A DNA stretch of 64,000 nt from NCBI RefSeq assembly GCF_001025175.1, contig NZ_AP012324.1:310001-374000 (forward strand), read 5' to 3'. The stretch comes from Bifidobacterium breve DSM 20213 = JCM 1192 (lineage in GTDB: Bacteria > Actinomycetota > Actinomycetes > Actinomycetales > Bifidobacteriaceae). Within the stretch, counting starts at the first letter, position 1; each line of letters opens with the position of its first letter. This document shows positions 1 to 9,023 of this stretch, piece by piece. The position numbers and the translations under genes are program-made. The notes beneath the pieces are model-generated. The model did not search any database, was not told the origin of the DNA, and saw nothing but the letters and a program-made list of their open reading frames with translations.

Positions 1-50
1 TAAGATATGTTCGGCACTGAATCGCGAGCCGAGACAGGGGACATACGCTA

Positions 51-1097
51 ATGACTGAAACCAACGAGACGCTGAGCCTGGCTACTGACGCGCAACTTAC
101 GCGCGATCTGCCACATAGCATCGTCATTCCACCGATTACCGGTGAAATGGTGCATTTGCGCCCCGCTACCGTTGAAGACCTGCTCCGGTTGGATGAACTC
201 GACGCTTTCTATGGCGCGTCCAAAATCACCGGTAAAGATGCGGCCACCGAACGTGCCGTCGTGCACACATGGGTTCGTCGTTCTCAGGCTTGGGAAGCCG
301 GACAGGCTCCCGCGGAATCAGGCGTGGGCGATCCGGAATCTCGCCGCACCATCGCATGGGCCGTGCTTACCGACGCCGACCATGACGATGACGGCATGAT
401 CGATGCCGCTCCCACCGACAACGTTATCGGCATGATTTTCCTCATCGATATCGATGGCTGGTCCCGTTCCGCCCGTATCCAGATCATTCTGGGCAAGGAC
501 TACCGCGGCCGTGGCTATTCCCGCGATGCCATGCCGCGTGTGATGACCTACGGCTTTGCCCCGGAGCCGGCCGGCTTGGGCATGCACCGTATCTGGGTGA
601 GCGTTCCGGAAACGAACACTCGCTCGATTTCCGTCTACCAGTCGCTTGGTTTCGTGCCGTCGGGCACATCGCGCGATGCCCTGTGGGATGTGGAAAACAA
701 TAAGTATCAGGATCTTATTGTTATGGATACGTTGGTGGATGAATACGATCCGATTCGCTCCCTGGATGCTTTCGGCATGCACTTGATTGAGGACAATCCC
801 GGTGTCAAGGAAGCGCTGTCTGCGCGTGAACACTCCATGGCGATTCAGCAGCGTGTTGCCGAGCCCGGAGCAGGAGAGCAGTCCACGGCTGCCGACGAGT
901 CCGAGACATCGTCTGAAATCGCCGAAGCACCTGCCCAACCGCAGAGCACCAGCGAGCAGGCCACCACGGGAACGCATACTCGTTCCACGGATGAAGAGAG
1001 CAATTGGCCATATGGTCAGGCCGACCGCAAATCTTCCAAGGAAGCTTGGTGGCGTACACTGGGTCGCGGACGCAAGCGAGATACGGAAGGTGAATAA
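51..1097 (+). CDS. GNAT-family N-acetyltransferase with acidic C-terminal tail
   Basis: A 348-residue protein. The GNAT fold spans roughly residues 28-230. It opens with the beta-strand VHLRPATVEDLL and carries the acetyl-CoA pyrophosphate-binding loop YRGRGY at residues 151-156, followed by RIWVSV..N..SI.VYQSLGF, typical of the RimJ/RimL-like branch. The last 120 residues are rich in Ser, Thr, Glu and Ala and look disordered. The start at ATG 51 follows a purine-rich AGGGGA about 10 bases upstream. The next gene begins seven bases after the stop, so the two are probably co-transcribed. The acceptor (protein N-terminus or small amine) cannot be read from the sequence. Confidence 0.85.
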   Translation: MTETNETLSLATDAQLTRDLPHSIVIPPITGEMVHLRPATVEDLLRLDELDAFYGASKITGKDAATERAVVHTWVRRSQAWEAGQAPAESGVGDPESRRTIAWAVLTDADHDDDGMIDAAPTDNVIGMIFLIDIDGWSRSARIQIILGKDYRGRGYSRDAMPRVMTYGFAPEPAGLGMHRIWVSVPETNTRSISVYQSLGFVPSGTSRDALWDVENNKYQDLIVMDTLVDEYDPIRSLDAFGMHLIEDNPGVKEALSAREHSMAIQQRVAEPGAGEQSTAADESETSSEIAEAPAQPQSTSEQATTGTHTRSTDEESNWPYGQADRKSSKEAWWRTLGRGRKRDTEGE

Positions 1098-1103
1098 TCG
1101 AGC

Positions 1104-1418
1104 ATGAGCGCCGAGGATCTGGATAATTACGAAACTGACGCCGAACTCGCGTTGTACCGGGAATACCGCGATGTCATCAAGCTGTTCACGTACGTCGTGG
1201 AGACCGAGCGCCGTTTCTATCTAGCGAACAAAGTGGATTTCAATGTTCGTTCCGCAGGCCAGGACGTCTACTTCGACGTGCAGCTGACTGATGCATGGGT
1301 ATGGGATGTGTACCGTTCCAGCCGTTTCGTCAAGTCGGTGCGTATCGTGACGTTCAAGGATGTCAATGTCGAGGAAGTACAGAAAACCGACATCGACATT
1401 CCTGACGATATTCATTAA
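1104..1418 (+). CDS. DUF2469 family protein
   Basis: A 104-residue soluble protein starting MSAEDLDNYETDAELALYRE and containing YVVETERRFYLANKVD and DAWVWDVYR..RFVKSVR. This pattern is the actinobacterial DUF2469 family, whose biochemical role I do not know. The length is that of the whole family, so the gene looks complete. GGAAGGTGA lies upstream of ATG 1104, overlapping the end of the acetyltransferase gene and suggesting translational coupling. Family assignment is from memory of the conserved ETERRFYLAN core. Confidence 0.85.
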   Translation: MSAEDLDNYETDAELALYREYRDVIKLFTYVVETERRFYLANKVDFNVRSAGQDVYFDVQLTDAWVWDVYRSSRFVKSVRIVTFKDVNVEEVQKTDIDIPDDIH

Positions 1419-1588
1419 AGGTGTATCTGCCCTCGCCAAGATAACAAGAGACGGCAGCACAAAGAACTTGTTTGCATCGCCCGCGCGCATCGCGGTCTAT
1501 GCAATATTCGCAAGGGAATACACAGTTTGAACGTGCGTTTCCGAGGCTTACGATAAACTATCGCTGATTTGGTTATAAGGAGATGCAA

Positions 1589-3202
1589 GTGAGCGAAAAG
1601 CAATCTGTGGTGATTATCGGTGGTGGTCCTGCCGGTTTGACCGCCGCATGGGAATTGATTAAGGACGGCGGCGCTGATAAATACGATGTGACTGTGCTTG
1701 AGGGAACCCGTGCATTCGGCGGTATCTCGCGTACCGTGAAGCACAACGGCAACCGCATGGATATCGGCGGTCACCGCTTCTTCTCAAAGGACGAGCGCAT
1801 CATGGATTGGTGGAAGACAGTTCTGCCACTGCAGGGCGCGCCTTCCTATGATGACAAGAAGCTCGGCCGTGAGCACGATATGGAGTCGGGCGGCCCCGAT
1901 CCCGAGGTGGAAGACAAGGTGATGCTAAAGCGTCACCGTGTGTCCCGTATTTTCTGGAACCGTCACTTCTTCGACTACCCGATTTCCCTGAGCCCCAACA
2001 CGCTGAAGGCTATGGGCTTCAAGCTCACCATGGTGGCCGGCTTCAGCTACCTGAAATCCATGTTCCACAAGCTGCCGGAAGACAATCTGGAGAACTTCTA
2101 CATCAACCGCTTTGGCCGCAAGCTGTACTCGATGTTCTTCGAGGGCTACACGGAGAAGCTGTGGGGACGTCACCCCTCCCAGATTTCCGCTGACTGGGGT
2201 GCCCAGCGCGTCAAGGGTCTGAGCATCATGGGTGTGCTCAAGAACGCCTTCCAGAAGCTACTGCCCAAGCAGCGCTCCAACGCCGAGGTCGAGACCTCGC
2301 TTATCGAGGAATTCTGGTACCCGAAGTATGGCCCCGGCCAGCTGTGGGAGACTGTGGAATCCAACTGTGAGAACGCCGGCGTCAAGGTGCTGACCGACGC
2401 CACGGTGGTCGAACTGCGTCAGAACAACGGCTCCATCTCCTCGGTGGTGTATGAGGACTCCGAAGGTAACCGCACCGAGCTTGCCGCCGATCAGTTCATC
2501 TCGTCGATGCCGGTCAAGGACTTGGTCAACGCCATCGATGCAGCCGGTTCCGATCCGGAAAGCCCCGAATCCAAGGGCGCTCCTGCCGACATGACCAAGG
2601 TGGCCAACGGCCTGCCGTACCGCGACTTCGTGACCGTGGGTCTTCTGGTCAAGCATCTGAAGCTCAAGAACACCACGAACATTCCCACCCTCGGCAACCC
2701 GCCGATTGTGCCGGACTGCTGGATTTATGTTCAGGATCCGGGCTACAAGGTCGGCCGTCTCCAGATCTTCAACAACTGGAGCCCGTACCTGGTCAAGGAC
2801 GTGAACGACACCGTGTGGGTTGGTCTGGAGTACTTCTGCGAAGAGGGTGATTCCTTCTGGAACATGAGTGAGGAAGACGCCACCAAGTTCGCCATTTCCG
2901 AGCTCACCCGCATGCGCGTGATCAATGGCCCGGATGAGGTCCTCGACTCCCACCGTGAACGCGTGAAGAAGGCCTACCCTGCATACTTCGATACCTACGA
3001 GCACATGGACGAGCTCATCGAATACCTCGATGGCTTCGGCAACCTGTACTGCGTGGGGCGTAACGGTCAGCACCGTTACAACAACATGGACCACTCCATG
3101 GCCACCGCCATTGAGGCCGTCGGCAACATCAAGACCGGCAAGACGTCCAAGAAGAATGTGTGGTCGGTCAACACCGACAAGTCCTACCACGAAGAAAAGT
3201 AA
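1589..3202 (+). CDS. FAD-dependent amine oxidase / UDP-galactopyranose mutase-like protein
   Basis: A 537-residue flavoprotein. The N-terminal Rossmann dinucleotide motif VVIIGGGPAGLTAAWEL binds FAD ADP, followed by the GG..R motif region (GGISRTV..NG.RMDIGGHRFF) found in phytoene desaturase-, protoporphyrinogen oxidase- and Glf-like proteins. A C-terminal FAD-contact segment (NLYCVGRNGQHRYNNMDHSM) ends the fold. The substrate is unknown; sugar-nucleotide mutase and amine oxidase chemistry both remain possible. I place the start at GTG 1589, because AAGGAG sits six bases before it but directly abuts the ATG at 1583. Followed by repeat DNA and a terminator. Confidence 0.8.
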   Translation: MSEKQSVVIIGGGPAGLTAAWELIKDGGADKYDVTVLEGTRAFGGISRTVKHNGNRMDIGGHRFFSKDERIMDWWKTVLPLQGAPSYDDKKLGREHDMESGGPDPEVEDKVMLKRHRVSRIFWNRHFFDYPISLSPNTLKAMGFKLTMVAGFSYLKSMFHKLPEDNLENFYINRFGRKLYSMFFEGYTEKLWGRHPSQISADWGAQRVKGLSIMGVLKNAFQKLLPKQRSNAEVETSLIEEFWYPKYGPGQLWETVESNCENAGVKVLTDATVVELRQNNGSISSVVYEDSEGNRTELAADQFISSMPVKDLVNAIDAAGSDPESPESKGAPADMTKVANGLPYRDFVTVGLLVKHLKLKNTTNIPTLGNPPIVPDCWIYVQDPGYKVGRLQIFNNWSPYLVKDVNDTVWVGLEYFCEEGDSFWNMSEEDATKFAISELTRMRVINGPDEVLDSHRERVKKAYPAYFDTYEHMDELIEYLDGFGNLYCVGRNGQHRYNNMDHSMATAIEAVGNIKTGKTSKKNVWSVNTDKSYHEEK

Positions 3203-3557
3203 TCAGCGGAGCGTATGCCGCCTTTCTTCACCCTCGACGCACCTCAGTGCGCCTTCGGGGTCAGACGGCGGCCTCCGCACGCGCTGATTATTTTTCTTCC
3301 CTCGCAGATTTTGCATTCTCGGCTCCTCTGAGGGGAGCTGGCTCGCGAAGTGAGATTGAGGGGAGCCAACCCCAGCAATTACATACGGCCTGCCGATACT
3401 CGGCGGGCCGTTTTGCATTGGTCGTGCTCACGTTGTAGAGTGAACAACGTTCGCGAGAACATCAGAGACGTAGCGAACATTCATGAGCGGTACAGCCGCA
3501 GAATCACTCTTAACGCCGTAACAGGCATGGGCCTGTTCGGTATGGAAAGGGCAACCA
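3203..3557 (+). other. Intergenic region and long leader of rho
   Basis: 355 bases without a convincing gene. It holds a half-copy of the dimeric repeat family (about 3315-3366), the terminator of the flavoprotein gene (3386-3414) and then about 140 bases of presumed rho promoter and 5' leader. GGAAAGGG precedes the rho start. I found no clear -35/-10 pair. A small pair of arms (GGCATGGGCC) occurs near 3525. Confidence 0.6.
3386..3414 (+). terminator. Intrinsic terminator after the flavoprotein gene
   Basis: CGGCCTGCCG and CGGCGGGCCG pair with one mismatch around an ATACT loop and run directly into TTTT. It lies 184 bases after the stop codon, beyond a REP-like repeat. Confidence 0.7.
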
Positions 3558-5534
3558 GTGGCAAATAGCCAGAATCTTGAGGATATGAAGCTGCCTGAGC
3601 TCAAGGAGCTCGCCAAGCAAATGGGTCTGCGAGGCACGTCTACCATGCGCAAGCCCGAACTGCTCGCCACCTTGCAGGCCGCCCGCAGTGGCGGTGAGCC
3701 GCCGGCTGGCGTCACTGTGCGCACTCCCAAGGCCGACAAGGCCGTCACCAAGGCAGCCAAGGCTGAGCCGGTCGTCGAAGAGACCGTTGCTCTGGCGGAA
3801 CCGCAGCTTGATCTATCCGCACTTGCCGAAGAGCCCAAGGCCGCGGAGCCCCGTCGTGTGCGCCGTAAGGCAGCCGATGAGGCCACTGAAGAACCGCGCG
3901 ATGCCCGTCATCGCCGCGATGATGAACGAACCGGCCGCAAGCCGCGCAAGCAGGCCGATGAGGCCGGCGATCTGCTCGCCTCCCTCGATTTGGGCGAGAC
4001 AACCGCTCCCGAGCGCCGCCGCAACCGTCGTGATGACACCGAAGCTCCGCTCATTCGCCGTGTGCATGATGAGGATCAGCCGCGTCGCCGTCGCCGTCCT
4101 GCGGACAGCAGCGACGAGACCGTGCGCGATTTGGATGACATTCTGGCCACGCTGCCCACGCAGAAGCACGACGAACCTTCCGACGATGGTGAACAGAGCG
4201 AAGACCGCGAGTTCAGCCGTCGCAGCCGTAACCGTGACCGAGATCGCGACAACCGCAATGATCGCAATGACCGCCGCAACCGCCGTATGCGTGGTCGTGA
4301 CCGTGGCGAAAACGCCGGCGAGGACGATCGTCGTTTCGATGATCGCGAGAACCGCAATGACCGCCGCGAGGAGCCGCAGGAAGACCTGGTACCGGTGGCC
4401 GGTATCGTCGATGTGCTCGATTCCTATGCGTTCGTGCGTACGTCCGGCTATCTGCCTGGCCCGAACGACGTGTACGTCTCCATGGGCCAGGTCAAGAAGT
4501 ATGGCCTGCGCAAGGGCGATGCCGTGCACGGTTCCATTCGAGCCCCGCGCGAGAACGATCGCCGCAACCAGCGTCAGAAGTTCGTGCCGCTGCAGTCCAT
4601 TGACTCGATTAACGGCCAGAGCGTCGAGGACGCACTGAACCGTCCGCAGTTCTCCAAACTCACCCCGCTCTACCCGCAGGAGCGCCTCAAGCAGGAGACC
4701 GCGCCGAACAAGCTCACTGGCCGCATCATGGATATCGTTTCCCCGATCGGCAAGGGCCAGCGTGGTCTGATCGTCTCCCCGCCTAAGGCCGGTAAAACCA
4801 TCACCCTGCAGAACATCGCCAATGCCATTGCCGCCAACAACCCCGAGGTTCACCTGATGGTGGTGCTCGTGGACGAGCGACCTGAAGAGGTCACCGATAT
4901 GGAGCGCACGGTTCAGGGTGAGGTCATCTCCTCCACTTTCGATCGTCCTGCTTCCGACCACACCACCGTTGCTGAGCTGGCCATCGAGCGCGCCAAGCGT
5001 CTTGTGGAGCTCGGCCAGGATGTCGTAGTGCTGCTCGATTCCATGACCCGTCTGGCCCGTGCCTACAACATCGCGGCTCCGGCTTCCGGTCGTATCCTGT
5101 CCGGTGGTGTGGATGCCCAGGCGCTCTACCCGCCGAAGAAGTTCTTTGGTGCGGCCCGCAACATCGAAAACGGCGGCTCCCTGACCATCATCTCCTCGGC
5201 GCTGGTGGAAACCGGCTCCAAGATGGACGAGGTGATTTTCGAGGAGTTCAAGGGTACCGGCAACATGGAGCTTCGCCTCTCCCGAGAGCTGGCGGACAAG
5301 CGCTTGTTCCCGGCCATCGACATCAACGCCTCCGGCACCCGCCGCGAAGAACTCATCACCGACCCGCAGGAGCTGCCGATTATCTATCGTCTGCGCCGAC
5401 TGCTGGGTGGCATGGAGCCTGAGCAGGCCTACCAGACCCTGGTGCCGCGTCTCAAGAAGACCGCCACGAACCGCGACTTCCTAGCCGCTATCGTGCAGCA
5501 GGCCAACACCGGCAACGCGGTCAACGGCAACTGA
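3558..5534 (+). CDS. rho: Transcription termination factor Rho
   Basis: A 658-residue hexameric RNA-dependent ATPase that ends transcription at Rho-dependent sites. Residues 5-45 are the Rho N-terminal helical domain ([14 protein letters not shown]). About residues 60-275 form a long insert full of Arg, Asp, Glu and Asn, typical of high-GC actinobacteria and absent from E. coli Rho. The cold-shock RNA-binding domain follows ([20 protein letters not shown], about 280-345). The ATPase core has the P-loop PPKAGKT near residue 410, and [28 protein letters not shown] and the R-loop [22 protein letters not shown] 3558 is preceded by GGAAAGGG. A strong terminator follows. Confidence 0.97.
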   Translation: MANSQNLEDMKLPELKELAKQMGLRGTSTMRKPELLATLQAARSGGEPPAGVTVRTPKADKAVTKAAKAEPVVEETVALAEPQLDLSALAEEPKAAEPRRVRRKAADEATEEPRDARHRRDDERTGRKPRKQADEAGDLLASLDLGETTAPERRRNRRDDTEAPLIRRVHDEDQPRRRRRPADSSDETVRDLDDILATLPTQKHDEPSDDGEQSEDREFSRRSRNRDRDRDNRNDRNDRRNRRMRGRDRGENAGEDDRRFDDRENRNDRREEPQEDLVPVAGIVDVLDSYAFVRTSGYLPGPNDVYVSMGQVKKYGLRKGDAVHGSIRAPRENDRRNQRQKFVPLQSIDSINGQSVEDALNRPQFSKLTPLYPQERLKQETAPNKLTGRIMDIVSPIGKGQRGLIVSPPKAGKTITLQNIANAIAANNPEVHLMVVLVDERPEEVTDMERTVQGEVISSTFDRPASDHTTVAELAIERAKRLVELGQDVVVLLDSMTRLARAYNIAAPASGRILSGGVDAQALYPPKKFFGAARNIENGGSLTIISSALVETGSKMDEVIFEEFKGTGNMELRLSRELADKRLFPAIDINASGTRREELITDPQELPIIYRLRRLLGGMEPEQAYQTLVPRLKKTATNRDFLAAIVQQANTGNAVNGN

Positions 5535-5556
5535 TTAGGCTGCTAGAATCTGACGT

Positions 5557-5594
5557 AAAGGGCTGTCTCCATTAATGCGGAGACAGCCCTTTTG
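5557..5594 (+). terminator. Intrinsic terminator of rho
   Basis: A perfect 12-13 bp stem (AAGGGCTGTCTCC / GGAGACAGCCCTT) with an eight-base loop, ending in TTTT. Starts 23 bases after the rho stop. Confidence 0.9.
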
Positions 5595-5686
5595 CATAGC
5601 GCATGCGTCATCCATCACATTGCAGCTGTAATATTGCCGCAGTGCTTCTTCGCATAACGAAGTTATATGACACGGGGAGGAACATC

Positions 5687-6107
5687 ATGAGCTCTATCGT
5701 TCTGGGAATGGGCAACGGCGCAGTCATGTTTGGTGATCGTGATGCCAGCAATGTGCCCGATGATGATCTCATTTAGCCGGTGAATCCTGCTGCTGTTAAT
5801 ATCAGTGCCTTTGATTTAAGCGTACTGCGCGGCGATGGTATTTTCGAGGCCACCACCGTGTTCAAGGGCTTCCCGATTTCGTTGGAAAACCACCTGCGCC
5901 GATTGTCGGATTCCGCCCGGCTGATGGATTTGCCTACTCCCAATATTGCAGCCATTACGCGCGGTATTGAGAAGGTGATGTCTGCCTATGATGATCCTGA
6001 ACCGGCACCATTACTGCGTATTATCGTTTCGCGCGGTCTCGATCAGGAAACCGGAATCGGCAAAGCTGCTGCGGCGTCTGGCAACACTGTGCCGACTATT
6101 TTCATTT
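5687..6107 (+). pseudogene. Class-IV aminotransferase (PabC-like) remnant, amber codon and IS truncation
   Basis: Reading from ATG 5687 (GGGGAGG seven bases upstream) gives MSSIVLGMGNGAVMFGDRDA and so on for 29 residues, then an in-frame TAG at 5774-5776. The same frame continues with PVNPAAVNISAFDLSVLRGD, GIFEATTVFKGFPISLENHL and RLSDSARLMDLP. That is the N-terminal half of fold-type IV PLP enzymes (4-amino-4-deoxychorismate lyase or branched-chain aminotransferase). The frame ends at a TGA created at the junction with the ISL3 element, so the PLP-lysine half is missing. The family would be about 300 residues; about 140 remain. Two independent lesions make it non-functional, although re-initiation at GTG 5780 could give a short peptide. 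The C-terminal half does not reappear beyond the element. Confidence 0.85.
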
Positions 6108-7511
6108 GAGCCTTCTGTTGTTTTCGTGGGTTAGAGGGTGGGTGTTGGTAGGTGGGTGGGTAGGCCGCTGCATCGGAGTTTGATCATGGCGATGAGGTTG
6201 TCGACGTGTCGGAAGCCGTAGGCCATGCGGATGGTGACCTTGATCTTGTTGTTGAACGCTTCCAGACGCGCGTTGGAGTAGCCGGGTCCGATGGTTCCGA
6301 GGATGTCGTCCCTGCGTCTGCGGATCTTCCTGCACAGTTCGACGATCTCGGGGATGCGGCTGTGGGAAGCCCGGAAGATCCATCGTTTCAATTCGGCTTC
6401 GGCTTGTCCGACGGGTTGGCGCGGGAGCGTCCTGAGAAGTTCCTTCAACTGCCATGACCGGTAGAGCTGGCCCTTGGGATCCGTGTCCCCGAGCGTCTCC
6501 AAGCTCCGGATTGCCGTTCGGTCAGGTCGCCGGGGTTCTTGGGGCACGGCGTATTTCAGGCCTTTCATCGTCTCCGCGGCTGTCTTGTTGTTGCCGCGTC
6601 TGGCTTGGTTCCACAACCGTTTCCTGACCTGGTCGAGCGTGTCGGTCATCCAGGAGACGATGTGGAACGAGTCGAGCACGCGCTCGGCGTTCGGCAGGTG
6701 CTCCTTCACGCTGGCGTCGATCCATTTGGCGCCGTCGCCGGTGACCGCCTTGATGGAGGCGCGCTGCTCGTCGGTCAGCTGCCGGAAGAACAGGTCGAGG
6801 ACCTCCTTGCCGTATCCGTCGTGCGCCCAGACGACCCGTTTGCGCTTGTGGTCGACGACCACGGTGATGTACGTGCGCCCCTTCCTGTAGCTGGTCTCGT
6901 CCACGCCTATCGCGGTGAGACCGTCGAACATGCACGGCATCGAGGATCCCAAGCGGGTGGCGACCCTGCGCGCGATGTCACCGGCGGTCCTCCACGCGAT
7001 GCGTAGGAATCCGCCCACGGTCTTCCGGCTGGCGACCGCCGTCAGCCACGCGCGCTCCATCTCGAAATCCCTGGTGAACCGGCTGCCCGGCTCCGCCCAC
7101 GGCACTTGGGCGACCGCCACGCCATGCTCCGCGCACGCCACGCGCGGCGCCAAGCCCATGAGCTCGACCCCATAGCGGCCGAAGTCCTGGTGGCGCCATC
7201 GCCGTTCGCCGCCCCCGTCGTCGTATTTGGGGCACTTGCGCCCGCAACGCGAGCAACGCAACGCGCCCTTCCTGCGCCGCACCCGGACCACCAGGACGGG
7301 AGCCGGGCGCAGCGGGGAATCGTCCACCGGCACGTCCTCGACGACCATGCCCTTGACGTTCAGCAATCGTTTGAATAAGCCCTTCAACCAAGGCGCTTTC
7401 CTCGGTTGTATTTCCTGGTCGAAAAACAAACCTACAGGAAGCGCCCCTCACACATTGGGATTCAACGGCTCACCGACGAACCACCACCCACGAAAACAAC
7501 ACAAGAGCCTC
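6108..7511. mobile_element. ISL3-family insertion sequence
   Basis: About 1.4 kb bounded by imperfect inverted repeats: GAGCCTTCTGTTGTTTTCG beginning at 6108, and its counterpart at 7487-7511 (read inward GAGGCTCTTGTGTTGTTTTC). The single long gene is the transposase on the minus strand. The eight bases outside each end (6100-6107 and 7512-7519) do not match, so there is no target duplication. This fits a deletion next to the element, which also explains the lost aminotransferase 3' half. Confidence 0.85.
6131..7429 (-). CDS. ISL3-family transposase
   Basis: A 432-residue DDE transposase, apparently intact. The N-terminal zinc-binding part contains CSRCGRKCPKY (about residues 60-70) and is followed by the helix-turn-helix DNA-binding region (FLRIAWRTAGDIARRV). 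The catalytic core has GVDETSYRKGRTYITVVVDH, the second acidic segment VTGDGAKWIDASVKEHLPNA and C-terminal RLEAFNNKIKVTIRMAYGFR. The last is the standard ISL3 signature around the final glutamate. Length matches the family. It could be an active copy; there is no frameshift. Confidence 0.93.
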   Translation of the reverse strand: MFFDQEIQPRKAPWLKGLFKRLLNVKGMVVEDVPVDDSPLRPAPVLVVRVRRRKGALRCSRCGRKCPKYDDGGGERRWRHQDFGRYGVELMGLAPRVACAEHGVAVAQVPWAEPGSRFTRDFEMERAWLTAVASRKTVGGFLRIAWRTAGDIARRVATRLGSSMPCMFDGLTAIGVDETSYRKGRTYITVVVDHKRKRVVWAHDGYGKEVLDLFFRQLTDEQRASIKAVTGDGAKWIDASVKEHLPNAERVLDSFHIVSWMTDTLDQVRKRLWNQARRGNNKTAAETMKGLKYAVPQEPRRPDRTAIRSLETLGDTDPKGQLYRSWQLKELLRTLPRQPVGQAEAELKRWIFRASHSRIPEIVELCRKIRRRRDDILGTIGPGYSNARLEAFNNKIKVTIRMAYGFRHVDNLIAMIKLRCSGLPTHLPTPTL

Positions 7512-7886
7512 AAAATAAGGACAGCCGCCGGAACCGATGGCGTCAGTCAAATGTGGGGTCACCGCCCAAGCCGTCATCCACCATTATCGCCGATCAGAAA
7601 CCGGCATAACCATTATCAACGTCAAATCGACACGCCGACCCAATCACATCCATTGGACCGGTGCATAATCGTGAATAGCCGAGTAACCACCGCCCCACAT
7701 AAGCACCGGCCAATGGTTTTGCGGCACTGAACTCGTACGTGATATACAAGTCCACCGCCCGATCACGCTACACCCTGGAATCCTTCACGATGACACTCGC
7801 CCTGGCCCAATAAGTCCAAGGGAACATCCACCCCGAATACGTTTGCACCCATTCGATTTAGGCATCAGTGAGTATCGTTGAATCGT
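7512..7886. other. Unassigned DNA between the ISL3 element and the AraC gene
   Basis: About 375 bases with no recognisable gene. An open frame 7537-7668 would encode 43 residues (MASVKCGVTAQAVIHHYRRS...), but it lacks a ribosome binding site and I cannot relate it to a family. The rest carries stops in all frames. It may be debris of an earlier insertion; the promoter of the AraC gene should lie at its right end. Confidence 0.4.
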
Positions 7887-8762
7887 ATGATGGATAATTC
7901 GCAGACTGTGCCGAAGTTGACGTTGCAGCGTCGCATCGAGAGCATGGATCTGGTGTTCATGGCCGCTGGACGGCAGGAGTGCAAGCCGTCGGATTCGAGC
8001 GGCCCGAGGACATGCTCCTATCACATGCTGCATTTCGTGCTCAAAGGCAAGGTGCATTTCTATCTTGGTGGGCAGCATTACATCGTCAATGCTGGGCAAT
8101 GTTTCTACGTGCCCGAGGGAACCAATACGTTCTATTATTCCGATCCCACCAATCCATGCATATACGCGTGGATGAACTTCACCGGCGATGATACGGTGGA
8201 GATAGTCCGGGAATGCGGCATGTCCAATGTGTGTCCCGTGATCGCCTTGCCGGATGTGAAGCCTATCTGGGATTTCATTGGCGGACTATTGCATTGCTAT
8301 AATCCGACGCCCGCCAACGATATAGCGATCCGCGGGTTCATGCATTTGATCTTTGCGACGCTGATGCGTAACCCCAACGTTTCGAGCATCGCGCAGGAAG
8401 CCAGGGATTCATCGTCCGAGAATGATTTGATCAAGCGTGCAGTCGCCTATGTGCAGGAACACGCGGACGAGACTCTGAGCGTACAGATGATCGCGGACGC
8501 ATTGTGCATTAGCCGCGGGTACCTGCACCAGTTGTTTATTAAGTATCTGCATACGACTCCGCAACAGTTCGTCATCAATTCGAAGGTTCAGAAGGCGTCG
8601 GAATTGTTGATCAAAACCAGAATGCCGATCGCGCGGATCGCCGAGCTGTGCGGATATCGCAATCAGTTCTCGTTCTCAAGGGCGTTCGCGCGCGAACTGA
8701 CGCTCAGCCCGAGCGAATACCGTCGGCGCTTCAGCAATCCGGACCGTCTCGTCACGGAATAA
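7887..8762 (+). CDS. AraC-family transcriptional regulator of the alpha-galactoside locus
   Basis: A 291-residue activator-type regulator. The N-terminal half is a cupin ligand-binding domain (VLKGKVHFYLGGQHYIVNAG, then FYVPEGTNTFYY), about residues 40-110. The C-terminal 100 residues hold two helix-turn-helix motifs: SVQMIADALCISRGYLHQLF and PIARIAELCGYRNQFSFSRA, the AraC signature. It resembles MsmR/RafR-type sugar regulators. The start is ATG 7887 or 7890; TTG 7878 is also in frame. It lies upstream of, and in the same direction as, the transporter and GH36 genes. The 13-base direct repeats at 8778 and 8862 are likely targets. Confidence 0.88.
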   Translation: MMDNSQTVPKLTLQRRIESMDLVFMAAGRQECKPSDSSGPRTCSYHMLHFVLKGKVHFYLGGQHYIVNAGQCFYVPEGTNTFYYSDPTNPCIYAWMNFTGDDTVEIVRECGMSNVCPVIALPDVKPIWDFIGGLLHCYNPTPANDIAIRGFMHLIFATLMRNPNVSSIAQEARDSSSENDLIKRAVAYVQEHADETLSVQMIADALCISRGYLHQLFIKYLHTTPQQFVINSKVQKASELLIKTRMPIARIAELCGYRNQFSFSRAFARELTLSPSEYRRRFSNPDRLVTE

Positions 8763-8777
8763 CCATTCCGGCGCTGT

Positions 8778-8874
8778 ATTGCAGTTTGTAAGATTTTGAG
8801 AATCCTTTGGATATCTTTTTGTATGTCCGAAAATGTTCGGTTCCTCAATTTGTCGGCTATATATTGCAGTTTGT
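8778..8874 (+). promoter_or_regulatory. Two 13-base direct repeats upstream of the alpha-galactoside operon
   Basis: TATTGCAGTTTGT occurs exactly at 8778-8790 and 8862-8874. The copies are 84 bases apart start to start, close to eight turns of B-DNA, in the same orientation. AraC-type proteins often bind direct repeats upstream of the promoter they activate. Both lie between the AraC gene and the binding-protein gene. Role inferred. Confidence 0.6.
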
Positions 8875-8947
8875 TTACTAGATAGGCCTTGAGCAGCATC
8901 ATCGGATGTCATCTTGCATATAATCTTAGTACGTCATTCGAGAAGTG

Positions 8948-8971
8948 ATCAGAAGGACGTAATCAGAAGGA
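8948..8971 (+). repeat. Short tandem repeat ATCAGAAGGA before the binding-protein gene
   Basis: ATCAGAAGGA is present at 8948-8957 and 8962-8971, 14 bases apart, within the presumed 5' leader of the operon. No function is evident. Confidence 0.5.
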
Positions 8972-9023
8972 ACGGAAGCCCGCAAATTCAAGGTTGAAAT
9001 GCGGATTAATGTAAGGATTCAAC

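Noticed and set aside
7537..7668. 43-codon frame starting MASVKCGVTA
   Set aside because: No ribosome binding site or family resemblance; recorded only as part of the unassigned DNA.
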